The notes below the pieces were generated by a model. That model worked only from the letters and a program-made list of their open reading frames with translations, was not told where the DNA came from and did no database searches. A stretch of 26,119 nucleotides of DNA from an uncultured Kiritimatiellota bacterium (lineage in GTDB: Bacteria; Verrucomicrobiota; Kiritimatiellia; RFP12; UBA1067): assembly GCA_934654805.1 (NCBI GenBank), contig CAKUGW010000034.1:1-26119 (forward strand), read 5' to 3'. Positions 1 to 7,418 of the stretch are shown here, in pieces. Within the stretch, counting starts at the first letter, position 1. Each line of letters starts with the position of its first letter. The position numbers and the translations under genes were made by a program.

Positions 1-1
1 C

Positions 2-85
2 CCGAACCTGTGCGCGGCCATCGTCGGGAAGTCTCTCTACGACGGTCGCACGACGCTGAAGGAGATGAACGTCGCCGCGCTTTAG
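2..85 (+). CDS. hisA: HisA, C-terminal end only (phosphoribosylformimino-5-aminoimidazole carboxamide ribotide isomerase)
   Basis: Only the last 27 codons and a TAG stop are inside the window; the gene is cut by the left edge. The peptide contains AAIVGKSLYDGRTTLKE, which matches the last beta-strand and helix of HisA proteins (typical pattern GxIVGKALYxGxxTLxEA). HisA is a cytosolic TIM-barrel isomerase of histidine synthesis acting on ProFAR. The related HisF ends differently, so HisA is favoured, but the call rests on a short tail. The stop codon overlaps the stop codon of the convergent regulator by four bases, so the two genes share no intergenic DNA. Confidence 0.75.
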   Translation, partial: PNLCAAIVGKSLYDGRTTLKEMNVAAL

Positions 86-1269
86 GCGCGCGGCTCCCGG
101 CAGGGGCGGGCCCCCGGTTTCTCGCGCACGGGCAGGTTGCCGTGCCGTCGGCGGTAGGCAAGCGGCGTGATGCCTTCGGCCTGGCGCAGGCGAAGCGAAA
201 GGTGCGAGGTGCAGGAATAGCCGCACCGCAGGGCGATGTCCTCGACGGGAAGGGCGGTTCCGGTCAACAGGTCTCGTGCGCCTTGGAGACGCATTCGGCG
301 AACTTGCTCGCCTACCGTCGTCCCGAGCGCACGGGCGAACCGGCTCTTCAGGGCCGGCGCGGAGTAGCCGATGGCCTGTGCAAGGGAGTCGGCGTTGATC
401 TTCGCGTCCAGATGCGCGCGAATCCAGGAGAGGGCTTTCGTCACGAACGGGTCGCCAAGGATGTCCGTCTCGGTGGATTGCCGCGAGACGACGTTCGCAT
501 GGCGGGTGCGGATCAGTCCGCCGTCCGAGCGCCCGGTCATCAGCGCGTACAGCGCACGCCCGGCCGCATAGCCGAGCGAACGGTCGAAGGTTGGAATGCT
601 GGAAAGGGGGGGACGCGCGGTCGTGCAGAGGATTTCGTCGTCGTCGACGCCAAGGACGGCGATTTCCTGCGGCACGGCGATTCCGCGCATGTCCGCCGCA
701 TCGAGGACTTCGCGCGCGCGCATGTCGCGCACGGCGAAGACGGCGCAGGGCTTGGGCAGGGCCTTCAGCCAGGCTCCGAGGTCAGCCCTGCCGCTGAAGA
801 CCGCGCAGTCCAGGCCCCGTTCGCGGAGGGCGGACGTAAAGCCCTGCCGGCGCAGCTCGCACCACGGGGCCTTCCGCTCGGTGCCGATGAAGGCGAAGTC
901 CCTGAAGCGGCGGGAGAGGAAGTACGCCGCAGCCGTCCGCCCCTCGGCGACATGGTCGCAGACGATGGTGGCGACGCCCGCGCGGCAAGGGGCCTGCCCC
1001 GGCTCGGACTGGTCTTCGATCAGGACGGTCGGCAGGCCAAAGCGGAGAAGCGCGCGCCGTTCGGCCTCGCTTTGGACGTAGGCGATGATGCCGTCACACC
1101 GGACGCGGCACGTCTCAGGCGACGGGAGTTGGACGTGTCCGCCGACGCAGAGCTTGAGGTTCCAGCGGGAGCCCGCCTTGTCGCGCGCGTACTCAAGCAC
1201 GCCGTCGAGCTTGAGGCGCTCGGCGTAGTCGCCCGTCGGAATGATGACAAGGATGTTCTGGACAGTCAT
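82..1269 (-). CDS. XylR/AraC-family transcriptional regulator with LacI-like sensor domain
   Basis: A 395-residue DNA-binding regulator. Residues about 1-270 look like a periplasmic-binding-protein/LacI-type sugar sensor: it opens with NILVIIPTGDYAERL and contains the effector-domain phrases IIAYVQSEAERRALL and VLGVDDDEILC. Residues about 275-380 form an AraC-type double helix-turn-helix: LAQAIGYSAPALKSRFARA is the first motif, and VEDIALRCGYSCTSHLSLRLR followed by GITPLAYRRR is the second. This is the XylR domain order, known for sugar-responsive activators. It lies divergent to the polysaccharide operon, so it is the obvious candidate regulator of that operon. The ATG at 1269 is chosen because the sensor domain begins immediately and an extended -10 element lies just upstream; no Shine-Dalgarno is visible in the 11-base leader. 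The ligand cannot be read from sequence; a pentose would fit the neighbours. Confidence 0.93.
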   Translation of the reverse strand: MTVQNILVIIPTGDYAERLKLDGVLEYARDKAGSRWNLKLCVGGHVQLPSPETCRVRCDGIIAYVQSEAERRALLRFGLPTVLIEDQSEPGQAPCRAGVATIVCDHVAEGRTAAAYFLSRRFRDFAFIGTERKAPWCELRRQGFTSALRERGLDCAVFSGRADLGAWLKALPKPCAVFAVRDMRAREVLDAADMRGIAVPQEIAVLGVDDDEILCTTARPPLSSIPTFDRSLGYAAGRALYALMTGRSDGGLIRTRHANVVSRQSTETDILGDPFVTKALSWIRAHLDAKINADSLAQAIGYSAPALKSRFARALGTTVGEQVRRMRLQGARDLLTGTALPVEDIALRCGYSCTSHLSLRLRQAEGITPLAYRRRHGNLPVREKPGARPCREPRA

Positions 1270-1286
1270 AGTGAAAACAAGTCGGT

Positions 1287-1295
1287 AGTGTAGCA
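1287..1295 (-). promoter_or_regulatory. Extended -10 promoter of the regulator gene
   Basis: On the minus strand the sequence reads TGCTACACT, a TGn extension followed by the -10 hexamer TACACT at 1292-1287. The predicted start point is near 1280, giving an 11-base leader before the ATG at 1269. No good -35 hexamer is seen. The assignment is by consensus only. Confidence 0.5.
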
Positions 1296-1348
1296 GATTC
1301 CCCTTCGGGAAGCAAGGGCCGGCAATCCCGCCGCCGCGCCGCTGCGCT

Positions 1349-1374
1349 TTCCGGCGTACGGGCTTGTCCCGGAA
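1349..1374. promoter_or_regulatory. Inverted repeat in the divergent control region
   Basis: TTCCGG at 1349-1354 and CCGGAA at 1369-1374 form a perfect 6-base inverted repeat with arms two helical turns apart. It sits between the two divergent promoters. It could be an operator for a dimeric regulator, but short GC-rich inverted repeats are common by chance. Confidence 0.25.
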
Positions 1375-1376
1375 GT

Positions 1377-1410
1377 TTCATGTTTTTTCATCCTTTGTTT
1401 TTATGTTTTT
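1377..1410 (+). promoter_or_regulatory. Direct repeat, candidate AraC/XylR-family activator site
   Basis: TTCATGTTTTT (1377-1387) and TTTATGTTTTT (1400-1410) match at 10 of 11 bases and start 23 bases apart. Relative to the predicted start point near 1439 they are centred at about -57 and -34, so the proximal copy covers the position of a -35 element. AraC-family activators typically bind tandem half sites about 21 bases apart, with the proximal one touching -35. The placement is suggestive; binding by the adjacent regulator is inferred. Confidence 0.4.
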
Positions 1411-1423
1411 CGGGACGGCGTTA

Positions 1424-1432
1424 TGCTATAAT
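1424..1432 (+). promoter_or_regulatory. Extended -10 promoter of the polysaccharide operon
   Basis: TGCTATAAT contains a perfect TATAAT (1427-1432) with the TGn extension. The expected start point is about 1439. There is no acceptable -35 hexamer at 16-18 bases spacing, which fits an activator-dependent promoter. Because this promoter overlaps or follows the upstream in-frame ATG codons at 1380 and 1431, translation should begin downstream of it. Confidence 0.65.
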
Positions 1433-1441
1433 GTCGCCAAC

Positions 1442-1513
1442 GAAAATGAAAGGATCGAAGAAAATGAAAGGATCGAAGAAAATGAAAGGATCGAAGAAAA
1501 TGAAAGAGACGAA
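1442..1513 (+). repeat. 18-bp tandem repeat carrying stacked ribosome-binding sites and start codons
   Basis: Three perfect 18-base copies (unit GAAAATGAAAGGATCGAA) and a fourth copy matching at 15 of 18 bases. Every copy has an in-frame ATG (1446, 1464, 1482, 1500). From the second onward, each ATG is preceded by AAAGGA from the previous copy, with nine bases between AGGA and ATG. The unit length is a multiple of three, so copy-number change would add or remove MKGSKK hexapeptides without a frameshift. Confidence 0.9.
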
Positions 1514-2807
1514 ACTCAAGCTGGCCATGACTGGATGCCTTTGCGCCCTGGTCGCGTCGGCGATGGCGGCTGCCGGGCAGGCCGCCGAGGGCGCGAAGGC
1601 CGCCCGGACGGTCGAGGCCGCCCTGGCGCAGGCCCATGAGCGGCTGACGGGGACGTTCATGGGCGCGGAAGGGCTTCTCCTTGACTATGTCGGCGAGATC
1701 CCCACGCCGAAGGACTGCGCCGAGCTGCGCCCGAACGGCATGGGCTACTGGACGCCGATCGAGAACGGGCCCATGTTCACGGGCCCCTACCTGGCGGCGA
1801 TGAGCGAAAAGGCGCGGCGCAGCGGCCTTGCCGAAGACCGGGCGCTCTGCCGTCGCCTGGCGGGCGGGCTCGTCAAGGCGGCGAGCGTGTCGGACGAGCC
1901 GGGCATGATCGTGCGCGGCTTCGGCACGGACGGCAAGAGCCATTTCCCGATCAGCAGCGAAGACCAGACCGTGCCGTGGTTCTACGGCCTTCATGCCTAT
2001 ACGATGAGCGGCCTTCCCGGGCCGGACGAGCGCCGCGCGCTGGTCGCCAAGGTCCGCGAGGTCGGGGAGGCGCTGGCGAAAGTCGACTGGAAATGCCGCT
2101 GTGACGGACGCTTCCGCGGCCAGTCGAGCGGCGACATCAAGACGGAGCATTCGCTTCACTTCCGGGGCGATGCGCATTACCTGTTCGTCCTTTGGGCGAT
2201 GTACGACGTGACGGGAGACCCGGCCTGGAAGGCGCGTTACGAGGACGCCTGCGCCGAAGTGCATCCGTCGACAGGGCTGACGCGCGTCGACACGCTGGCG
2301 AAGGGGTATGTCCCGGACATGAAGAAGTTCCGCGTGGAGATCGACGGCATGTGGATCTACGTGACGGCGTCCGGCTGCCTGCGCAGGCTGTCCGAGGCGG
2401 ACAGCGACCCGGCGCGCCGCGCCAAGTACCGCGAAGGGCTTCGCATCAACGCCGGACGTGCGCGCAAGTTCTTCGACATGAGCAAGAAGTACGACAACTC
2501 GACGGAGACCCCGTTCAGGTATGCCAACTGGCGAGCCGGCTACTCGTGGCGGGAGCAGAAGACGCAAGGGGACTGCAGCAAGGTCGCGGCGACGGGCAAG
2601 AAGGAGGTCCTCGGCACGCGTAAGGAGTTCGAGCGCCTGTGGGTGACCGCGCCGCTGGCCAGTTGCGCCGTGGCCGCCTTTTCGGGCGACGCGTCGCTGC
2701 GCCCCGCGCTTGCGGAGGTGATCCGCCGCTATGACTACTCGACGATCTGCCTCAGCGAGTTCTTTCTCGCCGAAGTCGCCTGGTATGCGCTGCCGGCGGG
2801 AAACTGA
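1464..2807 (+). CDS. Secreted (alpha/alpha)-barrel-like protein, possible glycosidase or lyase
   Basis: First gene of the operon. The start is ambiguous: in-frame ATGs at 1446, 1464, 1482 and 1500 lie in a tandem repeat. 1464 is the first with a Shine-Dalgarno (AAGGA, 9-base spacing) downstream of the predicted transcription start; the 435-residue product from 1500 is equally possible. A signal peptide follows (KLKLAMTGCLCALVASAMAAAGQA). The mature part is helix-rich with recurring aromatic segments (GMGYWTPIENGPMFTGPYL, VPWFYGLHAYTMSGL, FRGDAHYLFVLWAMYDVTGD, GMWIYVTASGCL). It resembles an (alpha/alpha) toroid of the kind used by many exported sugar hydrolases and lyases. I do not recognise a specific family or prove catalytic residues. 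Position at the head of a glycoside hydrolase operon supports a role in polysaccharide breakdown. Confidence 0.7.
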   Translation: MKGSKKMKGSKKMKETKLKLAMTGCLCALVASAMAAAGQAAEGAKAARTVEAALAQAHERLTGTFMGAEGLLLDYVGEIPTPKDCAELRPNGMGYWTPIENGPMFTGPYLAAMSEKARRSGLAEDRALCRRLAGGLVKAASVSDEPGMIVRGFGTDGKSHFPISSEDQTVPWFYGLHAYTMSGLPGPDERRALVAKVREVGEALAKVDWKCRCDGRFRGQSSGDIKTEHSLHFRGDAHYLFVLWAMYDVTGDPAWKARYEDACAEVHPSTGLTRVDTLAKGYVPDMKKFRVEIDGMWIYVTASGCLRRLSEADSDPARRAKYREGLRINAGRARKFFDMSKKYDNSTETPFRYANWRAGYSWREQKTQGDCSKVAATGKKEVLGTRKEFERLWVTAPLASCAVAAFSGDASLRPALAEVIRRYDYSTICLSEFFLAEVAWYALPAGN

Positions 2808-2855
2808 CGGCGGCGGGGTGCGCTGAAGCGTCTTAAAGCAAGAGGAGGGTTCATT

Positions 2856-5800
2856 ATGCGTCTGAAGACAGCAGGTGTGGTGCGCGCCGGGATGCTGGCG
2901 TGCCTGGCGGGATTCGCGGCCGCTTCGAGAGGCCGGGCGGCGACGCTCGCCTCTCAGTTCGAGAACGGCCGGACATGGCACGTCAGCGCGCATGCCGTGA
3001 CAGGCGGCGACGGGTCGGAAGCGTCTCCCTTCCGCTCGGTCGGCGATGCCGTCCGCGCGGCGTCGGCGGGCGACACGGTCCGGATCGGCCGGGGCGAGTA
3101 CGCCGCTGGCGTGACCGCGCACGAGGTCGGCGGGCAGACGACGCTTTCGCGCGTGGTCGTCGACAAGCGGCTTCGCCTTGTCGGCGCGGGACGCGACAAG
3201 ACCGTCATCCGGGGGGCGTCCGCCGAGGCGCCCGACGCGGACGGCTGCGGCGCGGCGGCCGTGCGGGGGATCCTCTTTGCCGAAGGCGCGGACGGGTCGC
3301 TTGTGGAGGGCCTGACGGTCGCGGGCGGGCGTACGGTTGCGGCAGACCTCCAGCAGACCACGACGGACGAGGCCGTCTGGCCGTTCGTGACGACGGCATC
3401 GGGGGACAAGACGCGCCTCGCGCAGACGGGGGCCAACCTTGTCGCGCGCGGTGGCGGGATGCTCTTCCTCGGGGACGCGGGCGCGCGCATCTGCCTCGTG
3501 GACGTGACGGTGGAAGATTGCCGTGCAGGCTATGCGGGCGGCGCGCTGGAGGGGCCGTTCGCGCTGGTCCGGACGATGGTCGACCGATGCCGCGCGGGCG
3601 TGCAGCAGGGCGGCGCCGTGCGGGGCGTCCTGGGGGCGTTCAGCTCCCTTTTCGTGGCGTGCGGCGGAAAGGCCGACCAGTCGTTCAGCCTCACGGACAC
3701 GGTGATCGGCGCAGACCTTTCGCGTGTCGTCAACTTCGTCAACTGCACAATGGCCGTCAACTACGGGAATGGCGTCAACACGAAGATGCTGGGCGACGTG
3801 AACTCGCCGGACTACACCGGCAAGGTCGGCTTCTACAACTGCGTGTTCTTCGACGCAAGCTCGATGTTCAGGTTCGTCGACAACCAGGGGCTGTCCATCT
3901 GGAACAGCGCGATGAACGCGAACGGGTCGATGCCGAACGGGAAGCGGAACATCGGAGGCGACTGGGGCGCGAAGCATCCCGCCGAACGCCACTTGCAGGG
4001 CGGTAACAACAATTACGACTTCGACGCGAACAAGGAGGACCCGTCCGCCAGGATCGACGCGTTCGGATGGGCGCAGCTCGTCTCCCCCTACACGGACTTC
4101 CGGCTGCGCGCCGGCAGCGCGCTCGTCGGGCAGGGGAGCAACGAGTGGATTGCCGTCGCCTGCGCGGGCGTGATCCCCGACGAATACCTCGATCGCGACT
4201 TCGCCGGCGCGCCCCGCCGTCAGGGCGAATGCGTGGACATGGGAGCCTTCGAGGGTGGCGTCGAGACGGGGCGGCGCTACCGCTTTTCCGACGGCGGCGC
4301 GGCCTACCGCCTGAACGGCCGTCGCGTCCGGATGAAGGATTCGCGCGGCACGGACCATGTGTCCGGCGCGCTTGGCGCGCGTGTCCTTGTCGAGACCCTG
4401 CTGGACGAGGGGGAGGCGCTTTACGCCTATGCGACCGACACGCCCGGGGAGACGGTGAACGGCCACGCGACGTCCTACCGCTATCTCTATCCGGACGGGA
4501 TGACGGGCGTTGCGGAGCTGTATGTCGAGCCTGACGGGACGACAGAGGCGCTCTATGCGATCCGGCGGGCGGCGAGCGTCGTCTGGGCTGACGCCGAGGC
4601 GGGCGATGACGGCAATCCCGGCACGCGCGAAGCGCCCGTGCGCACGCTTCAGAAGGCGAACGACATCTCGTCCGAGAACGGCGTGATCTTCGCGAAGGCG
4701 GGCGTGTATGCCGAGGGCGAGGGCGACGCCATGACGGACGCCGACTGGATCCGGTCGACCAAGTGCCGCGTGACGCTTTCGCGGAATGTCCGCCTGTGTG
4801 CGGTCGAGGGCGCCGAAAAGACGGTGATCCGCGGGCGTTTCAGCACCGACCAGGAGGGCTTCGTCAACAGGGGCTGCGGCGCCGGCGCCCTGCGGTGCGT
4901 TGGCGTGTCCGGCGACAAGTACGTGGCGATTCAAGGTTTCACGATCACCGGCGGGGCGACGGATTCGGATCCGGACGGCAAGTCGTATCCCTACCAGTTC
5001 GCGCGACATGACGCGAACCCGGCCTGCAGCATCAAGTCGGCGGACGACTGGCAGGCCTACAACTGGGCGGCGGCCGGCATCTGCGGCCGGAGCTGGGAAG
5101 GCTGGCGGCAGCAGCACGTGCAGGCGATCGACTGCATCATCTCCAACAACGTGGCCTACCGGCACGCCGCTCTCGCGAATGTGCTGGCGCGCCGTTGCGT
5201 CATCACGCGGAACCGGACGGTCGATCCCTCGCTGGAGACAAACAAGGTCTTCGTCTATCAGGGCACGACCTATGAATCCGCGGGGATTCGCTGCCACGGC
5301 ACGTTGGCATACGCCAGCAGCCTTTCGCAATGCCTCGTCTGCGACAACGAGGACGTGGACGGCTCGCTGGTCGTGAGCGGGAAGGCGGTCTACCTGGACC
5401 CGGCGGCGAACAGCCGCGTCGTGCAGACGACGTTCCGCGACAGCCGGTCCGGCCGGCGCGTCGTCGAAGGCGGGAACGTCTACAACTGCGTGTTCAAGGC
5501 GTGCCCGCAGCCCGGGATTCCGGCCGGGACGTCGGGCGGAAACGCCGTGGACCCGCTCCTCCTGGACGACTTCTCCGTGCCGGCCTCGTCAGAGGCGGCG
5601 GACTGCGGCGTCGTGAACGGCAATGTCCTGGCGGTGGCCCTGTCGTCGCTGGACGGCAGCGCGCCGCGCTACGCGGACGGCCCCGTCACGGCGGGCGCAT
5701 TCGCGCGCCTGGGCCTCGGCTTCACGGCTGCGGCGAACGGCGGACGCGGCATCGAGCCCGCAGGGTCTTTTGCGGCGAAGCCCGGCGAGACGGTCTCCTT

Positions 5801-7400
5801 TGCGGCGACGGACGCCGCGACGCGCAACTTCCTCGGCTTTGACGTCAACGGCACGTTCGTCCCCCGCGACACGTGCGGAACGTCCTATTCGTGGACGCCG
5901 CGCGACGGGGACAACGTTCTCTTTACGCTCACGGCCGTCTACGCCACCAACTGGTACGTGAACGCCGATGCCGCCGTCGGCGATGACGCGAAGGACGGCT
6001 GGAGCGAGGGGACGCCCAAGCGCACGCTGGCCGGCGTGATGGCGCATGCGGTGCCGGGCGATGCGGTGCACGCGGCGCCCGGCGACTACAACGAGGGGCT
6101 CATGCGGCACGAGACGCCGATTCTCATGCGTTCGACGAACGGGGTGGAGCACGCCTCGCGCGTGGTTGTCCCGCCCGGCGTGGCGCTCGTCGCCGACGAA
6201 GGGCCCTCCGCGACGTTCATCACGGGCGTGCGGGACAGCGTGCCGCGCCAAAGCCTGAACGGGTATTGGGGCGCCTATTTCAAGCTGGGGCCGGACGCGA
6301 TGCGCTGCGTGACGCTCTGCGAGGGCGCCCGCCTCGAAGGCTTTACGCTTCGCGAAGGCGGCACGGACGACACGGATCGCGTCGACGACGCCTCGGCAGG
6401 CTCCGGCGTCCTCGCCGCGGAGACGTCGCTTGTGCGCGATTGCGTCATCACGGGGTGTCACGGCTTCGTCGGCACGGGCTTCGGGGGAACTTACGTGCGC
6501 TGCCGTTTCGACGGGAACCTCGCGCTGAGCAAAGGCGGCGCCGCGGCGTCCGCGCGGCTCTTCAGTTGCTATGCCGACCGGTGTTCGGACACGCCGTTTG
6601 CGGACTGCGCGGACATCCGCAACTGCACGGTCGGCCCAAACTGCGCGATCGTCTTCGTCCCCGGCGGGCTTCTGCTCGGCTCCGTCTTCAGCGAGAACTG
6701 CCGGGGCATCCGCAACTGCCTAGTCCTTTCGCCGACGCGGCCGGGGGCGAAGGTCAAATACTACCGGGACTCAAGCGACAACATCGTCCTTGACGCGGCG
6801 GGTTCGGTCGGGTTCGACGAGGCGACGTCGTCGAACAACCTCCGCTTCGCGGCGGCCGAGCTGCCGGTGGATGCCGACGGCCGTCTGCTGCCCGGCAACA
6901 AGGCGATCGACGCCGGGTGCGATGACTGGCTTGCGGAGGACAGGCTGACGGCGACAGACTGCGGGGGCGGCGCGCGCGTCTACAACGGGCGCGTCGACGC
7001 CGGGGCCTACGAGTTCGACTGGCGCCCGGCGTTCGGCAGGACGCTGCGGCCGCGCAAGCTCCAGGTCCTTGAGGCCAGCCCTGACGCCGTCCTGGCGGAT
7101 GGCGGATTGCTCTTGCGCGAGGGGTCCGTCACGTGCGAATGGAACGGGACGCCGGGCGGCCGGCGTCGACGCTTTGCCAATTTCCGCGTGACAGGCGGCG
7201 GGGTCCTGCAGGTCGCGGTCGAAGGTGTGCCGCCCCTGTCGTTCTCCGCCGCTGATGGGGACGTGCGCCTGCCGGTCGAGACGGCGATCCCGAACCGCCT
7301 CACGTTCGCCTATGCGAAGGTCGGGGAGGACGGCGAGGATGTCGGCGTCGCCTTTTCGCCGTTTGAAGACGAAACGGGCTTTCTTTTTCTCGTGCGTTAA
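2856..7400 (+). CDS. Giant secreted triple beta-helix protein with choice-of-anchor Q-like segments
   Basis: A 1514-residue exported protein; AGGAGG lies 7 bases before the ATG. An Ala-rich signal peptide covers about residues 1-28. Three beta-helix modules each open with a similar motif: RTWHVSAHAVTGGDGSEAS (about 39), VVWADAEAGDDGNPGT (about 575) and NWYVNADAAVGDDAKDG (about 1032). Each continues with a DTVRIGRGEY-like or PGVYAEG-like turn and many N-C-x-F/V rungs. Modules 1 and 3 close with the choice-of-anchor Q type ending (GNKAIDAG...VYNGRVDAGAYEF near 1350-1390). A beta-sandwich-like tail ends in FLFLVR. Right-handed beta-helix folds are used by polysaccharide lyases and adhesins; I see no decisive catalytic site, so lyase, binding protein or adhesin all remain open. 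It is a clear paralogue of the gene at 9416. Confidence 0.85.
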   Translation: MRLKTAGVVRAGMLACLAGFAAASRGRAATLASQFENGRTWHVSAHAVTGGDGSEASPFRSVGDAVRAASAGDTVRIGRGEYAAGVTAHEVGGQTTLSRVVVDKRLRLVGAGRDKTVIRGASAEAPDADGCGAAAVRGILFAEGADGSLVEGLTVAGGRTVAADLQQTTTDEAVWPFVTTASGDKTRLAQTGANLVARGGGMLFLGDAGARICLVDVTVEDCRAGYAGGALEGPFALVRTMVDRCRAGVQQGGAVRGVLGAFSSLFVACGGKADQSFSLTDTVIGADLSRVVNFVNCTMAVNYGNGVNTKMLGDVNSPDYTGKVGFYNCVFFDASSMFRFVDNQGLSIWNSAMNANGSMPNGKRNIGGDWGAKHPAERHLQGGNNNYDFDANKEDPSARIDAFGWAQLVSPYTDFRLRAGSALVGQGSNEWIAVACAGVIPDEYLDRDFAGAPRRQGECVDMGAFEGGVETGRRYRFSDGGAAYRLNGRRVRMKDSRGTDHVSGALGARVLVETLLDEGEALYAYATDTPGETVNGHATSYRYLYPDGMTGVAELYVEPDGTTEALYAIRRAASVVWADAEAGDDGNPGTREAPVRTLQKANDISSENGVIFAKAGVYAEGEGDAMTDADWIRSTKCRVTLSRNVRLCAVEGAEKTVIRGRFSTDQEGFVNRGCGAGALRCVGVSGDKYVAIQGFTITGGATDSDPDGKSYPYQFARHDANPACSIKSADDWQAYNWAAAGICGRSWEGWRQQHVQAIDCIISNNVAYRHAALANVLARRCVITRNRTVDPSLETNKVFVYQGTTYESAGIRCHGTLAYASSLSQCLVCDNEDVDGSLVVSGKAVYLDPAANSRVVQTTFRDSRSGRRVVEGGNVYNCVFKACPQPGIPAGTSGGNAVDPLLLDDFSVPASSEAADCGVVNGNVLAVALSSLDGSAPRYADGPVTAGAFARLGLGFTAAANGGRGIEPAGSFAAKPGETVSFAATDAATRNFLGFDVNGTFVPRDTCGTSYSWTPRDGDNVLFTLTAVYATNWYVNADAAVGDDAKDGWSEGTPKRTLAGVMAHAVPGDAVHAAPGDYNEGLMRHETPILMRSTNGVEHASRVVVPPGVALVADEGPSATFITGVRDSVPRQSLNGYWGAYFKLGPDAMRCVTLCEGARLEGFTLREGGTDDTDRVDDASAGSGVLAAETSLVRDCVITGCHGFVGTGFGGTYVRCRFDGNLALSKGGAAASARLFSCYADRCSDTPFADCADIRNCTVGPNCAIVFVPGGLLLGSVFSENCRGIRNCLVLSPTRPGAKVKYYRDSSDNIVLDAAGSVGFDEATSSNNLRFAAAELPVDADGRLLPGNKAIDAGCDDWLAEDRLTATDCGGGARVYNGRVDAGAYEFDWRPAFGRTLRPRKLQVLEASPDAVLADGGLLLREGSVTCEWNGTPGGRRRRFANFRVTGGGVLQVAVEGVPPLSFSAADGDVRLPVETAIPNRLTFAYAKVGEDGEDVGVAFSPFEDETGFLFLVR

Positions 7401-7418
7401 ATCGGGAGGGTTCGTGAA

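Noticed and set aside
101..120. GGGG/CCCC hairpin after hisA as an intrinsic terminator
   Set aside because: Stem of four or five pairs with a tiny loop and no T-tract; it also lies inside the regulator coding sequence.
10..1293. Plus-strand open frame covering the regulator gene
   Set aside because: The minus strand encodes a clear XylR/AraC regulator over the same bases; the plus-strand product has no recognisable features.
1380..1463. Upstream in-frame ATG codons at 1380 and 1431 as start of the first operon gene
   Set aside because: Both lie at or before the TGnTATAAT promoter, have no Shine-Dalgarno, and would place an odd Phe-rich extension ahead of the signal peptide.
1442..1513. Tandem repeat as a CRISPR array
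   Set aside because: Units are contiguous with no spacers and lie within a gene start.
1401..5330. Very long open frame on the minus strand opposite the first two operon genes
   Set aside because: Arg/Ala/Val/His-rich translation without motifs; an expected shadow of GC-rich third positions in the real plus-strand genes. Similar shadows occur at 6771-9134 and 15194-18256.
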